Shown one piece after another: positions 34,825-43,973 of a stretch of DNA of 64,000 bases; the stretch's first letter is position 1, and each line of letters begins with the position of its first letter. Where the stretch lies: contig JAHEIX010000004.1 of assembly GCA_024639165.1 (NCBI GenBank), forward strand, positions 1 through 64,000, in the 5' to 3' direction. The position numbers were made by a program, and so were the translations under genes. This DNA is from UBA7446 sp024639165 (GTDB lineage Bacteria; Bacteroidota; Bacteroidia; Flavobacteriales; Flavobacteriaceae). The notes beneath the pieces were generated by a model. The model had not been told where the DNA came from and searched no databases. It saw only the letters and a program-made list of their open reading frames with translations.

Positions 34825-37091
34825 TTTTTCTTGTTTTGTGCATCCACCGCAGCAACTGCTGTCATGTGAACTATTTCATCAACACTAGCCCCCAACTGTA
34901 GTATATGCACTGGATGCTTGAGCCCCATCATGATGGGGCCAATAGAAAGCGCGTCGTCTAATTCTTTAATGAGTTTGTAAGCTATGTTTGCGGCATTCAA
35001 ATCGGGTAATACCAACGTATTTACGGTGGCACCTGCAATTTTTGAAAACGGAAACTTATTGGTTAGCATCGATTTGTTTAATGCAAAGTCTGCTTGTATA
35101 GGGCCATCAACAGCAATATCAGGCAAAAAGCGGTGTATCATATTTACGGCTTTACTCACCTTTTGGGCATCCTCATTTTTTGATGAGCCAAAGTTGGAAT
35201 ACGATAGCATGGCTACCTTAGGGTTAATACCGAACAAGGTCGCTGTGTAAGATGTCATTTGTGCAATTTTTGCCAAGTCTTTTGCATTGGGATTGATGTT
35301 AATCGAAGTGTCGGAAATAAACAAAGGCCCTCGGTTGGTAATCATGAGGTTGGTAGTAGCCACGCGATTTACACCTTCTTGCGTATCTATAACTTGTAAG
35401 ACCGGTTTTAACACATTTGGATAACTTCGGCTGTAGCCCGAAATCATGGCATCGGCATCACCCTCACGCACCATCATGGCTGCAAAATAGTTGCGTTCAC
35501 GCATACGTCTTTGTGCATCATAAAGCGTTATGCCCTTTCGTTGACGCAATTGCCAATAGGCATGTGCATAGGCATCCCGTGATTCTTTAACGCTTTCCTT
35601 TTTTGGATCAATAATGGTTACATCTCCCTCAAATTCTATGGTAGCCATCATTTCGCGTATGTGATCCTCTTCGCCAAGTAGGATAGGAATAGCAATGCCT
35701 TCCTCATGCACCAATTGAGCTGCTTTGAGCACGTCTAGTTCATCCCCTTCGGCAAAGACAACACGCTGTAAATTGCTCTTGGCTTGGCTAATGATCAAGC
35801 GGACAATTTTTTTGTCCGAGCCTGTACGCGCGTGCAATTCTTCTTGGTATTTGTCCCAATCCTTTATTGGCGCAGCAGCAACCCCACTTTCCATGGCAGC
35901 TTTTGCAACAGCCATAGGCACCGTTGTGATGAGTCTGGGGTCAAAAGGCTTAGGTATGATGTAGTCTTTTCCAAAGACAAGTTTGGTTGCCCCGTAGGCA
36001 ATGTTAACTTGCTCGGGAACTGTTTCTTTGGCCAAATGGGCAAGAGCGTGTACGGCAGCCATTTTCATAGCTTCATTAATTTTGGTGGCACGTACATCAA
36101 GGGCACCCCTAAAAATGAATGGAAAACCAAGTACGTTGTTGACCTGATTAGGAAAATCCGAACGCCCCGTAGCCATAATCGCATCTTTGCGTGTGGCAAC
36201 AGCAAGGTTGTAGTCTATTTCTGGGTTTGGATTAGCCATGGCAAAAACAATCGGATCTGGCGCCATAGATTTTAGCATGGCGGGAGTCATGATGTCCGCT
36301 TTTGAAAGCCCAATAAAAACATCGGCGCCTTCCAATGCATCTTCTAATGTATGCACGTCTATTTTAGTAGCAAATTCTGCTTTTTGGACCGTGAGATTAT
36401 CTCGGTCTGATCTGATAATGCCCTTACTGTCGGTCATCATCATGTTTTCTGGCGATACGCCCAAAGCACGGTATAGCCGGGCACAAGAAATGGCTGCAGC
36501 ACCTGCGCCACTGATCACCATTTTTACTTTTGACAATTCTTTTTCGGCCAATTCAACTGCGTTGAGTAAGGCAGCACCCGAAATAATGGCGGTACCGTGC
36601 TGGTCGTCGTGCATCACAGGTATGTTGAGTTCTTCAACCAGCCTACGCTCTATTTCAAAGGCTTCTGGTGCTTTGATGTCTTCAAGATTAATGCCGCCAA
36701 ATGTAGGCGCAATATTTTTTACTGTTGCCACAAAAGCATCTACATCCTTAGTGTCTACCTCAATGTCAAAGACGTCTATGCCTGCAAATATTTTAAAAAG
36801 CAATCCTTTGCCTTCCATAACAGGCTTGGAAGCTTCGGGACCGATATCCCCTAATCCCAATACGGCAGTACCATTTGAAATTACAGCAACCAAGTTGGCT
36901 TTGTTGGTATATTTATAAACGTTCCCTGTTTCCTTTTCAATTTCCAAGCAAGGTTCTGCTACTCCAGGCGAGTAGGCTAACGACAAATCCCGTTGACTTG
37001 CATAGGGTTTGCTAGGGTTCACTTCTAGTTTTCCGGGCTTAGGTTTTGCGTGATATACTAGGGCCTCACGTCGTTTACTTTCTTTGCTCAT
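34821..37091 (-). CDS. maeB: NADP-dependent malic enzyme with phosphotransacetylase domain
   Basis: Oxidative decarboxylation of malate to pyruvate with NADPH formation, linking the TCA cycle to anabolism. 756 residues in two parts: malic enzyme (about 1-430) with YSPGVAEPCLEI, GDIGPEASKPVMEGKGLLFK, VMHDDQHGTAIISGAALLNA, and the NAD(P) site VISGAGAAAISCARLY; and a C-terminal phosphate acetyltransferase-like regulatory domain (about 430-756) with RVVFAEGDELDVLKAAQLVHEEG and FISDTSININPNAKDLA. This hybrid architecture is standard for bacterial MaeB. Stop overlaps ruvA start by 4 bp. Confidence 0.95.
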   Translation of the reverse strand: MSKESKRREALVYHAKPKPGKLEVNPSKPYASQRDLSLAYSPGVAEPCLEIEKETGNVYKYTNKANLVAVISNGTAVLGLGDIGPEASKPVMEGKGLLFKIFAGIDVFDIEVDTKDVDAFVATVKNIAPTFGGINLEDIKAPEAFEIERRLVEELNIPVMHDDQHGTAIISGAALLNAVELAEKELSKVKMVISGAGAAAISCARLYRALGVSPENMMMTDSKGIIRSDRDNLTVQKAEFATKIDVHTLEDALEGADVFIGLSKADIMTPAMLKSMAPDPIVFAMANPNPEIDYNLAVATRKDAIMATGRSDFPNQVNNVLGFPFIFRGALDVRATKINEAMKMAAVHALAHLAKETVPEQVNIAYGATKLVFGKDYIIPKPFDPRLITTVPMAVAKAAMESGVAAAPIKDWDKYQEELHARTGSDKKIVRLIISQAKSNLQRVVFAEGDELDVLKAAQLVHEEGIAIPILLGEEDHIREMMATIEFEGDVTIIDPKKESVKESRDAYAHAYWQLRQRKGITLYDAQRRMRERNYFAAMMVREGDADAMISGYSRSYPNVLKPVLQVIDTQEGVNRVATTNLMITNRGPLFISDTSININPNAKDLAKIAQMTSYTATLFGINPKVAMLSYSNFGSSKNEDAQKVSKAVNMIHRFLPDIAVDGPIQADFALNKSMLTNKFPFSKIAGATVNTLVLPDLNAANIAYKLIKELDDALSIGPIMMGLKHPVHILQLGASVDEIVHMTAVAAVDAQNKKK

Positions 37092-37130
37092 ATACTTGGC
37101 AATTTAGTCAGGAAAGGTATTGAATTCTAT

Positions 37131-38054
37131 CTACTTTAAAAACTCTAAATTTCGCTTTAATCCATCAAAGCCTGTTCGCTGAACTGCGCTTACCTCAAAC
37201 AAGCGGTTGAAGACCTCCTCGGTAACTTCGTTCCAATCGCCTTTGGTCATGTTCATCAATTCGGGTTTTGGTTGAAAAGCAGGCTCTTCATGCGGTGCAG
37301 CAAAACGATTCCAAGGACAAACCTCCTGACAGATATCACAACCAAAGGCCCAGTTGTCAAATTGACCTTTTACCTCATTTGGAATGGCGTCTTTTAGTTC
37401 AATGGTGAAGTAAGAAATACACTTACTGGCATCCAACTTATAGGGCGCGACAAAGGCATCAGTGGGGCAGGCATCCAAGCAAGCTGTACAACTGCCGCAG
37501 TGATCAGTAACCGTACCATCTGTTTCGAGTTCTAAATCCAAAATAAGCTCGGCTATAAAAAAGTAAGAACCGTTTTGTTTGCGAATAAGGTTGGTGTTTT
37601 TGCCTACCCAGCCAAGGCCACTTTTAGCTGCCCACGCCTTTTCTAGTACGGGAGCAGAATCTACAAATACACGTCCGCCTACCGTTCCAATTTGGTCTTG
37701 AATATGGTGCATAAATGTAAAGAGCTTGTCTTTAATGACATGATGATAATCGGCGCCATATGCATAGCGTGCAATCTTGGGTGCGTGCGCATCTACGGGG
37801 GTGTTTTCTGGAAAATAATTGTAGAGTAAGGACACAACACTCTTTGCGCCGGGCACTAGTTTTATTGGGTCCAGGCGTTTGTCAAAGTTGCGGGCCATAT
37901 AGCCCATATGCCCATGTTGGTTTTGGTTTAACCACGATTCCAATCGTGGTGCTTCTTCTTCTAAAAATCCAGCTTTAGATATACCACAAGCCATAAAGCC
38001 CAACTTTTGAGCTATTTCTTTGACCATTGCAGCATGACGCGCTGCGCTACTCAA
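37131..38054 (-). CDS. queG: Epoxyqueuosine reductase QueG
   Basis: Cobalamin-dependent iron-sulfur enzyme that reduces epoxyqueuosine to queuosine in tRNA. 307 residues: N-terminal catalytic half with VKEIAQKLGFMACGISKA and SLLYNYFP, AKIARYAYGADYHHVIKDKL and KSGLGWVGKNT, and two 4Fe-4S motifs CGSCTACLDACPTDAF and CDICQEVCPWN. The HEAT-repeat extension of longer homologues is missing, as in most of this length. Overlaps the ruvB stop by 4 bp (ATGA type). Its need for B12 fits with the BtuB-like receptor in the window, though that link is only suggestive. Confidence 0.94.
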   Translation of the reverse strand: MSSAARHAAMVKEIAQKLGFMACGISKAGFLEEEAPRLESWLNQNQHGHMGYMARNFDKRLDPIKLVPGAKSVVSLLYNYFPENTPVDAHAPKIARYAYGADYHHVIKDKLFTFMHHIQDQIGTVGGRVFVDSAPVLEKAWAAKSGLGWVGKNTNLIRKQNGSYFFIAELILDLELETDGTVTDHCGSCTACLDACPTDAFVAPYKLDASKCISYFTIELKDAIPNEVKGQFDNWAFGCDICQEVCPWNRFAAPHEEPAFQPKPELMNMTKGDWNEVTEEVFNRLFEVSAVQRTGFDGLKRNLEFLK

Positions 38055-39073
38055 AACAGTCCTTTTTGATTGTTGGGTAGGGTTTTTCCGAGGTGTTTAT
38101 AGGCCTTTTCGGTTACCTCCCGACCACGCGGTGTACGCATTAAAAATCCTTCCTGAATTAAGAAAGGTTCATAGACCTCTTCAATGGTTTCGCCATTTTC
38201 AGAAACCGCCGTTGCCAAGGTGTTTATTCCCACAGGACCTCCTTTGAATTTATCAATAAGGGTAGTGAGTATTTTATTATCCATTTCATCCAAGCCATGT
38301 GCATCTACATGCAAGGCTTTGAGCCCAATACGTGTTATGTCAAGGTTGATGGTTCCATCGCCTTTGATTTGAGCAAAATCCCGAATGCGTCGCAGCAGTG
38401 CATTGGCAATACGCGGCGTACCGCGACTTCTGCTGGCAATCTCAATGGCTGCCTTGTCTGCAATAGGAATGTTTAAAATATTGGCACTTCTCGTCACAAT
38501 ACCTGCGAGCACTTCAGTGGAGTAATATTCCAATCGGCTGTTGATGCCAAACCGTGCACGCATGGGTGCTGTCAACAAACCCGATCGCGTGGTGGCTCCT
38601 ACCAAAGTAAAGGGGCTTAATTCGATTTGAACCGAACGCGCGTTGGGCCCCGTTTCGATCATGATATCAATGCGGTAGTCTTCCATAGCTGAGTATAAAT
38701 ACTCTTCAACTATGGGACTTAACCGGTGTATTTCATCAATAAATAACACATCTCTTGGCTCTAGGTTGGTAAGCAAGCCTGCCAAGTCTCCAGGTTTATC
38801 TAGTACAGGGCCTGAAGTAAGCTTGAGTTTAACGCCTAATTCTTGTGCCAAGATGTGTGCCAAGGTAGTTTTGCCCAGTCCTGGTGGACCGTGCAAAAGG
38901 GTATGATCAAGTGCCTCTTCTCGCTGATTTGCGGCTGCTACAAAAATTTCTAAGTTTTCGAGGACTTGCGGTTGTCCGCTAAAGTCATCAAAGCTAAGGG
39001 GTCGCAAAGCACGATCGATATCGTGTTCCTCATGACTTAAATGCTCTCCTGTTGGATCTAGATGTTCATTCAT
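38051..39073 (-). CDS. ruvB: Holliday junction DNA helicase subunit RuvB
   Basis: AAA+ motor of branch migration. 340 residues from the second of two adjacent ATGs (39073; the other is 39076). N-terminus MNEHLDPTGEH matches family starts. ALRPLSFDDFSGQPQVLENL, Walker A HGPPGLGKTTLAH, Walker B VLFIDEIHRLSP, sensor VGATTRSGLLTAPMRARFG, and the C-terminal winged helix (EEVYEPFLIQEGFLMRTPRGREV). Heads ruvB-queG and perhaps maeB-ruvA-sprA. A -7 box ends 2 nt before ATG 39076, so the transcript may begin at ATG 39073. Confidence 0.96.
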   Translation of the reverse strand: MNEHLDPTGEHLSHEEHDIDRALRPLSFDDFSGQPQVLENLEIFVAAANQREEALDHTLLHGPPGLGKTTLAHILAQELGVKLKLTSGPVLDKPGDLAGLLTNLEPRDVLFIDEIHRLSPIVEEYLYSAMEDYRIDIMIETGPNARSVQIELSPFTLVGATTRSGLLTAPMRARFGINSRLEYYSTEVLAGIVTRSANILNIPIADKAAIEIASRSRGTPRIANALLRRIRDFAQIKGDGTINLDITRIGLKALHVDAHGLDEMDNKILTTLIDKFKGGPVGINTLATAVSENGETIEEVYEPFLIQEGFLMRTPRGREVTEKAYKHLGKTLPNNQKGLF

Positions 39074-39078
39074 CATTC

Positions 39079-39086
39079 CAAAGATA
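39079..39086 (-). promoter_or_regulatory. -7 promoter box of ruvB
   Basis: Minus-strand TATCTTTG (exact TAnnTTTG) 2 nt before ATG 39076 and 5 nt before ATG 39073. No TTG at -33. It lies downstream of the coxA terminator. Confidence 0.45.
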
Positions 39087-39093
39087 CGGAAAA

Positions 39094-39136
39094 CAAAAAA
39101 GCCCCGTTGGTTCTCGAGCTTGTCGAGTGACGGGGG
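39094..39136 (-). terminator. Terminator of the act-cox operon
   Basis: Minus strand CCCCGT ... ACGGGG with an inner CTCGA/TCGAG helix, then CTTTTTTGTTTT. It starts just after the coxA stop and isolates ruvB. Confidence 0.8.
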
Positions 39137-39142
39137 TTTGTT

Positions 39143-40906
39143 TTAGTGCTGAAGTTCTTCTTCGCCTTCGGCTAGTGGAACGTTTTGAGGGACAAAATCC
39201 TCTTTTTGTCCAGGCTTGGAATAATCGTATGCCCAACGGTGTACGTGTGGAATAGCACCTGGCCAGTTTCCGTGAATATGTTCCACTGGAGCTGTCCACT
39301 CGAGCGTATTGGATTTCCAAGGATTTTGAACTGCCTTTTTACCGTAGAAAATACTGCTGATAAAATTATAAAGGAATACCAACTGTGCAGCACCAGCAAT
39401 AAGCGCAAAAATGGTAATGATTACATTGATGTTGGCAAGGTCATCAAAATATGGAAATGCGGTGTTGGAATAATATCTTCTAGGTAGTCCCGCCATCCCA
39501 ATGAAGTGCATGGGGAAAAAGACACCATAAGCACAGACAGCCGTCACCCAAAAGTGAATATAGCCCATGTTCTTATTCATCATACGCCCAAACATTTTTG
39601 GGAACCAATGATACACCCCGGCAAATAGTCCATACAATGCCGAAATACCCATTACCAAGTGGAAGTGAGCTACCACAAAATAGGTGTCGTGCACGTTTAT
39701 ATCAAGGGTACTATCCCCCAAGATAATTCCAGTCAAACCACCCGTAATAAAAGTAGATACCAAACCAATGGAAAACAACATTCCAGGGTTCATCTGGAGG
39801 TTTCCTTTCCACAGCGTGGTGATATAATTAAAGGCTTTTACCGCAGAGGGTATCGCAATCAATAAGGTTGTAAAGGTAAATACCGATCCAAGGAATGGAT
39901 TCATTCCTGAAATAAACATATGGTGCCCCCAAACAATGGTAGACAAAAAGGCAATGGCCAAAATAGACGCTACCATGGCACGATATCCGAAAATAGGCTT
40001 ACGTGCATTGGTTGCCAATACCTCAGAAGTAATTCCTAGTGCTGGTAACAGTACAATATATACCTCTGGGTGACCTAAGAACCAGAATAGGTGTTCGTAC
40101 AGTACAGGTGATCCCCCTTGGTAGTGCAGCACTTCTCCTTGGATGAATATATCAGACAAAAAGAATGAGGTGCCAAAGCTACGATCCATAATCAACAACA
40201 AGGCTGCTGATAACAATACGGGGAATGAAACCACGCCAATAATAGCGGTTACAAAAAAGGCCCAAATCGTTAATGGAAGTCGGGTCATGGACATTCCCTT
40301 GGTACGTAAATTGATAACCGTAACAATATAATTAAGCGATCCCAATAATGAAGATGCTATAAAGATGGCCATAGATACCAACCAAAGCGTCATTCCCAAT
40401 CCAGAACCGGGTTGCGCTTGTGGCAAGGCACTAAGCGGAGGGTAAATGGTCCAACCAGCAGCAGCAGGCCCTGACTCTACAAAAAGTGAGGCAATCATGA
40501 TTACTGAAGACAAGAAGAACAACCAATATGAAATCATGTTAAGTAAACCCGAAGCCATATCACGTGCGCCAATCTGCAACGGAATAAGCAGGTTACTAAA
40601 CGTACCACTTAAACCAGCGGTGAGTACAAAAAATACCATCAACGTACCGTGTATGGTAACCAATGCCAAGTATACATTGGGATCCATAACGCCTTCTGGT
40701 GCCCATTTGCCTAAAAATGTTTCAAAAACCCAGAAAGACTTTTCTGGCCACGCCAACTGAAGGCGAAATAACAAAGACATCGCAATACCTATGATGCCCA
40801 TAATCAGTCCCGTAATAAGGTACTGCTTAGCAATCATCTTATGGTCTTGACTAAAGATGTACTTGGTGATAAATGTTTCTTTATGATGTGCGTGATCTGC
40901 TCCCAT
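39143..40906 (-). CDS. coxA: Cytochrome c oxidase subunit I
   Basis: Catalytic haem-copper subunit that reduces O2 and pumps protons. 587 residues from ATG 40906 (MGADHAHHKETF); a longer frame from 40939 overlaps coxB and is unlikely. About 12 helices; CuB/haem ligands are seen in WFLGHPEVYIVLLPALG (His-Tyr pair), the VWGHHMF double His and HDTYFVVAHFHLVMG (haem a3 and haem a ligands); the first haem a ligand is in VTIHGTLMVFF. A-type family. Last gene of actABCDEF-coxBA, 10 bp after coxB, with a terminator behind it. Subunits III and IV are encoded 16 kb away. Confidence 0.96.
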   Translation of the reverse strand: MGADHAHHKETFITKYIFSQDHKMIAKQYLITGLIMGIIGIAMSLLFRLQLAWPEKSFWVFETFLGKWAPEGVMDPNVYLALVTIHGTLMVFFVLTAGLSGTFSNLLIPLQIGARDMASGLLNMISYWLFFLSSVIMIASLFVESGPAAAGWTIYPPLSALPQAQPGSGLGMTLWLVSMAIFIASSLLGSLNYIVTVINLRTKGMSMTRLPLTIWAFFVTAIIGVVSFPVLLSAALLLIMDRSFGTSFFLSDIFIQGEVLHYQGGSPVLYEHLFWFLGHPEVYIVLLPALGITSEVLATNARKPIFGYRAMVASILAIAFLSTIVWGHHMFISGMNPFLGSVFTFTTLLIAIPSAVKAFNYITTLWKGNLQMNPGMLFSIGLVSTFITGGLTGIILGDSTLDINVHDTYFVVAHFHLVMGISALYGLFAGVYHWFPKMFGRMMNKNMGYIHFWVTAVCAYGVFFPMHFIGMAGLPRRYYSNTAFPYFDDLANINVIITIFALIAGAAQLVFLYNFISSIFYGKKAVQNPWKSNTLEWTAPVEHIHGNWPGAIPHVHRWAYDYSKPGQKEDFVPQNVPLAEGEEELQH

Positions 40907-40916
40907 AGCTATCTTT

Positions 40917-41990
40917 TTACTGTTGAATGGTTTGTGCAAAGGTAGTTTGCGCTGCCAGCCAATTGTTAAAATCCTTTTCTTCTTCTACCACAATTTTCAT
41001 TTGCATATTGTAGTGCGATGCACCACAAATTTTATTACAAAGTAACAAATAATCAAACTGATATGCATCTAGGGCTTCTTCGCCCTTGGCCATTAAAGCC
41101 TTGCTGTTATCAAATCTAATTTTGTTGATCTTGGCCACTTTGGCTGCCATATCGGGGGTTTGACGCATTTCTTCAGTGGTCATAGATGGTGTAAATGAAA
41201 ACTCCGTAATCATTCCAGGTACACAATTCATCTGTGCTCTAAAGTGTGGCATATAGGCCGAGTGCAATACGTCTTGCGAACGCATTTTAAAAATAATCTG
41301 ACGCCCCTTTGGCAAGTGTAATTCTTGCACAACCACGTCGTCCAATCCGTTGGGGTCTGACGAATCAATACCCACTAAATTACGTCCATCATAGTCTTGT
41401 AGAAAGCGTACGTTGGCATCTCCCAAAACACCGTCTTGACCAGCATAACGGGCTTTCCAGTTAAATTGCTGTGCATATAGTTCCACTACCAGTGCCTCAT
41501 CGTTTTCTTCAATATTCATGATGGAGGTCCAAGTGAAAAGACCGTACATAATGAGTACAGCCAAAGTAATCATAGGAATAATCGTCCATATAAATTCTAG
41601 CTTGTCGTTATCGGCATAGAAAAAGGCCTTTTGGTCTTTTTTACCACGATACTGATATGAGAAATAATGCAATAATGCTTGGGTAATGGTTTGCACAAAG
41701 AAGATCAGTGCAAATGAAATCCACATCAGGCGGTCAATGTCTTGTCCGTGTTCAGAGGCCGCTTCTGGAAGTAGCACATCGCCCCACGCCCAAAACGAAT
41801 AAATCGTAAAAAGATATATAAACACCAAAAAGGCAAACATCAATTGGCCGTTCCAGTTGTTGTCCTTATCGTTAGCAATTTGTGAGTCGTCTCTGTCTTG
41901 ACGCAATTGCGACAATTCAAAAATCTTGGTGATTTGCCAAATAGCAATACCTACTAAAACCAAAATCGCAAAAAGAATAACTGTAGTCAT
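40917..41990 (-). CDS. coxB: Cytochrome c oxidase subunit II
   Basis: CuA-bearing electron-entry subunit. 357 residues: three N-terminal hydrophobic segments (VILFAILVLVGIAIWQI; LMFAFLVFIYLFTIYSFWAWG; FIWTIIPMITLAVLIMYGLF), then a cupredoxin domain with the CuA motif CNKICGASHYNM near residues 318-329 (C-x3-C-x3-H-x2-M) and the first His in DVLHSAYMPHFRAQMN. No C-terminal haem c, so it is not caa3-type. Starts 15 bp after actF. Confidence 0.95.
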   Translation of the reverse strand: MTTVILFAILVLVGIAIWQITKIFELSQLRQDRDDSQIANDKDNNWNGQLMFAFLVFIYLFTIYSFWAWGDVLLPEAASEHGQDIDRLMWISFALIFFVQTITQALLHYFSYQYRGKKDQKAFFYADNDKLEFIWTIIPMITLAVLIMYGLFTWTSIMNIEENDEALVVELYAQQFNWKARYAGQDGVLGDANVRFLQDYDGRNLVGIDSSDPNGLDDVVVQELHLPKGRQIIFKMRSQDVLHSAYMPHFRAQMNCVPGMITEFSFTPSMTTEEMRQTPDMAAKVAKINKIRFDNSKALMAKGEEALDAYQFDYLLLCNKICGASHYNMQMKIVVEEEKDFNNWLAAQTTFAQTIQQ

Positions 41991-42005
41991 TTATTTGTTT
42001 CCTAA

Positions 42006-43421
42006 TTAATACACAAATCGTTCACTCTCCCCAGCATATGGATCGCCACTAGCTTCCAATGGAGCCTTGCTTATGGCACGGAATACCACAAACATAAAGA
42101 GTCCAGCAAAGAAGAGGAATCCGCCTATTTCAGCCCATCCAATAAACCATTGATCGCCAACAGTAGCGGGCATAATCATATTATAAATATCAATATAGTG
42201 TCCCAATACAATTACGATTCCAGCCATCACTATAATCCAATTGGATCGTTTGTAATCGCTGCTCATCAATATGAGTAGTGGGAATAAGAAGTTCATCGCA
42301 ATCATACCAAAAAATGGTAGATTGTAGTCGTCTATCCGCGTTAAGAAATAGGTTACCTCTTCCGGGATATTGGAATACCAAATCAACATAAATTGCGAAA
42401 ACCACAAATACGTCCAAAACACACTAAAGCCAAACATAAACTTAGCCAAATCGTGCAAGTGACTATGGTTTACTTTGGGTAAATATCCTTTTGATTTAAG
42501 ATAAATGGTAATTAACGCAATTACGGTAACCGCGGTTACGAGCATACTTGCCAAAACATACCATCCAAACAATGTACTAAACCAGTGCGGATCTAGAGAC
42601 ATAATCCAGTCCCAAGACATCATAGATTCCGTTACAAAGAAGAATACCAAGAAGCCTGCAGAAATACGGAAATTCATTTTATGGTTACTAATATCCCCCA
42701 CAACAGCCTTGTCTTGCGCCAATGAGAATCTGCGTGATAGGTAGCGATAAAGGTTCCACCCGATAAGGTAGATGGCTGCCCTAAGCAAAAAGAAAGGTAC
42801 GTTGAGATAGCCTACTTTTCCTTGAATAATTTCATCGTGTGCTACGGTTTCAGCATCCATCCACACAAATAAATGGTTGGCGTGTAATCCTGTAAGCACA
42901 AGAAATACATATATAATAATAGAACCGGGTACCAAATAAGCTGTAATCCCTTCCATAACACGATAGAGCAAAATAGGCCAACCTGCCTGTGCCGCCCGTT
43001 GGATGGCATAGAACGCAAGCGTTCCCAATGCTATCATAAAGAAGAAAAAGGCAGCTACATAAAGAGCAGCCCAAGGTTTGTTTTGCAGTTGATGCAATAG
43101 ATGTTCGCCATGTGCATCTCCGTGATCATCATCGTGGCTGCTGACTTCGCCGTGATCGCTAGCATGATCGTCTGCATGGTCATCCGCATGAGTGGAATGA
43201 ATCATGGCAGCATGTGCTTTGTCGTCACCGTAATCGCTGGCATGGTCATCGCCATGGTCATCGCCATGGTCGCCTCCATGTCCTCCGTGGGCATCAGCAA
43301 CCATAGCTTGTGCTTCAGCTACAGTAGAAGGTGCGCTTAAAAAGCCAATTGTTAACCCAATAAGACCTAGTCCCATGAGCACATAGGCGGTAATTTTCAG
43401 TCGTTGTGTGAAGGTATACAT
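42006..43421 (-). CDS. actF: Alternative complex III quinone-binding subunit ActF
   Basis: NrfD/PsrC-like integral membrane subunit of the quinol:electron-acceptor oxidoreductase. 471 residues from ATG 43421 (MYTFTQRLKITAYVLMGLG; a TTG at 43427 is the alternative). About ten helices, e.g. GFLVFFFVTESMMSWDWIMSLDPHWFSTLFGWY and FSVFWTYLWFSQFMLIWYSNIPEE. Between helix 1 and helix 2 lies a His/Asp-rich tract (about residues 45-110). The function assignment follows the operon and the characteristic SMMSWDWIMSLDPHW motif. Confidence 0.93.
   Translation of the reverse strand: MYTFTQRLKITAYVLMGLGLIGLTIGFLSAPSTVAEAQAMVADAHGGHGGDHGDDHGDDHASDYGDDKAHAAMIHSTHADDHADDHASDHGEVSSHDDDHGDAHGEHLLHQLQNKPWAALYVAAFFFFMIALGTLAFYAIQRAAQAGWPILLYRVMEGITAYLVPGSIIIYVFLVLTGLHANHLFVWMDAETVAHDEIIQGKVGYLNVPFFLLRAAIYLIGWNLYRYLSRRFSLAQDKAVVGDISNHKMNFRISAGFLVFFFVTESMMSWDWIMSLDPHWFSTLFGWYVLASMLVTAVTVIALITIYLKSKGYLPKVNHSHLHDLAKFMFGFSVFWTYLWFSQFMLIWYSNIPEEVTYFLTRIDDYNLPFFGMIAMNFLFPLLILMSSDYKRSNWIIVMAGIVIVLGHYIDIYNMIMPATVGDQWFIGWAEIGGFLFFAGLFMFVVFRAISKAPLEASGDPYAGESERFVY
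43092..43289 (-). repeat. His/Asp-rich repeat region in actF
   Basis: Residues 45-110 contain 16 His and 17 Asp, largely as a 4-residue period (DDHG, DDHA, SDHG). At the DNA level there are imperfect 12-bp units reading ATGGTCATCGCC-like on the plus strand around 43240-43285. Confidence 0.8.
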
Positions 43422-43427
43422 GGCCAA

Positions 43428-43973
43428 TTATTTTGTCAATTCGTTACGTAAATACATTACATGTTGGGCAATCTGCCAGCGTTCGGTTGCATTTACCTGT
43501 CCGGCGTGTGAACCCATGGCGTTTTTACCATACATTAATACGTGATAAATACTCCCGTCTGTGATTTCTCTGTCGGCATAGCTAGGTATACCCAAAAACT
43601 TTTCGCGTTTCATCAAAATACCTTGACCATCGCCCTTAGAACCATGACATACAGCACAATAAACACCGTACAATTCTTTTCCTTCTGCGCGGTGCTCTGC
43701 CGTTGTCGCCAGTGGTGATTTCAAATTAACTTTTGCAGCTTCATATCCATCGTTCGTATCGGGATAATCATAGGGTGCCCATCCCCGTGCAACAGATCCC
43801 TCAACGGGAAGTTGTGCCTCAATACCATTGCGGAATGCATCCGATTCGGCATAGGTTTTATAGCCTACAGACTCATACATGTTGGGAAAGTACTGGTAGT
43901 TGGGTTTGGATGAATCAAAACAAGACACCAGTAACAAAGAACTTAAAACGGCAAGGATACTTACTTTTTTCAT
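43428..43973 (-). CDS. actE: Alternative complex III monohaem cytochrome c subunit ActE
   Basis: 181-residue lipoprotein: signal peptide with lipobox LLLVSC (MKKVSILAVLSSLLLVSC), family segment KPNYQYFPNMYESVGYKTY, and one haem c site GVYCAVCHGSKGDG, with Met ligand candidates near HVLMYGKNAMGSHAG. Passes electrons from ActA toward the oxidase on the periplasmic side. Its ATG overlaps the actD stop (ATGA, 4 bp), and the actF start follows by 6 bp. Confidence 0.94.
   Translation of the reverse strand: MKKVSILAVLSSLLLVSCFDSSKPNYQYFPNMYESVGYKTYAESDAFRNGIEAQLPVEGSVARGWAPYDYPDTNDGYEAAKVNLKSPLATTAEHRAEGKELYGVYCAVCHGSKGDGQGILMKREKFLGIPSYADREITDGSIYHVLMYGKNAMGSHAGQVNATERWQIAQHVMYLRNELTK

Noticed and set aside
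36238..36918. 226-residue open frame on the plus strand
   Set aside because: Lies wholly antisense to maeB, whose motifs are unmistakable; low-complexity Ser/Ala-rich product typical of an antisense shadow.
43240..43290. CRISPR-like short repeats
   Set aside because: The units are 12 bp, imperfect, without spacers and inside the actF coding frame.
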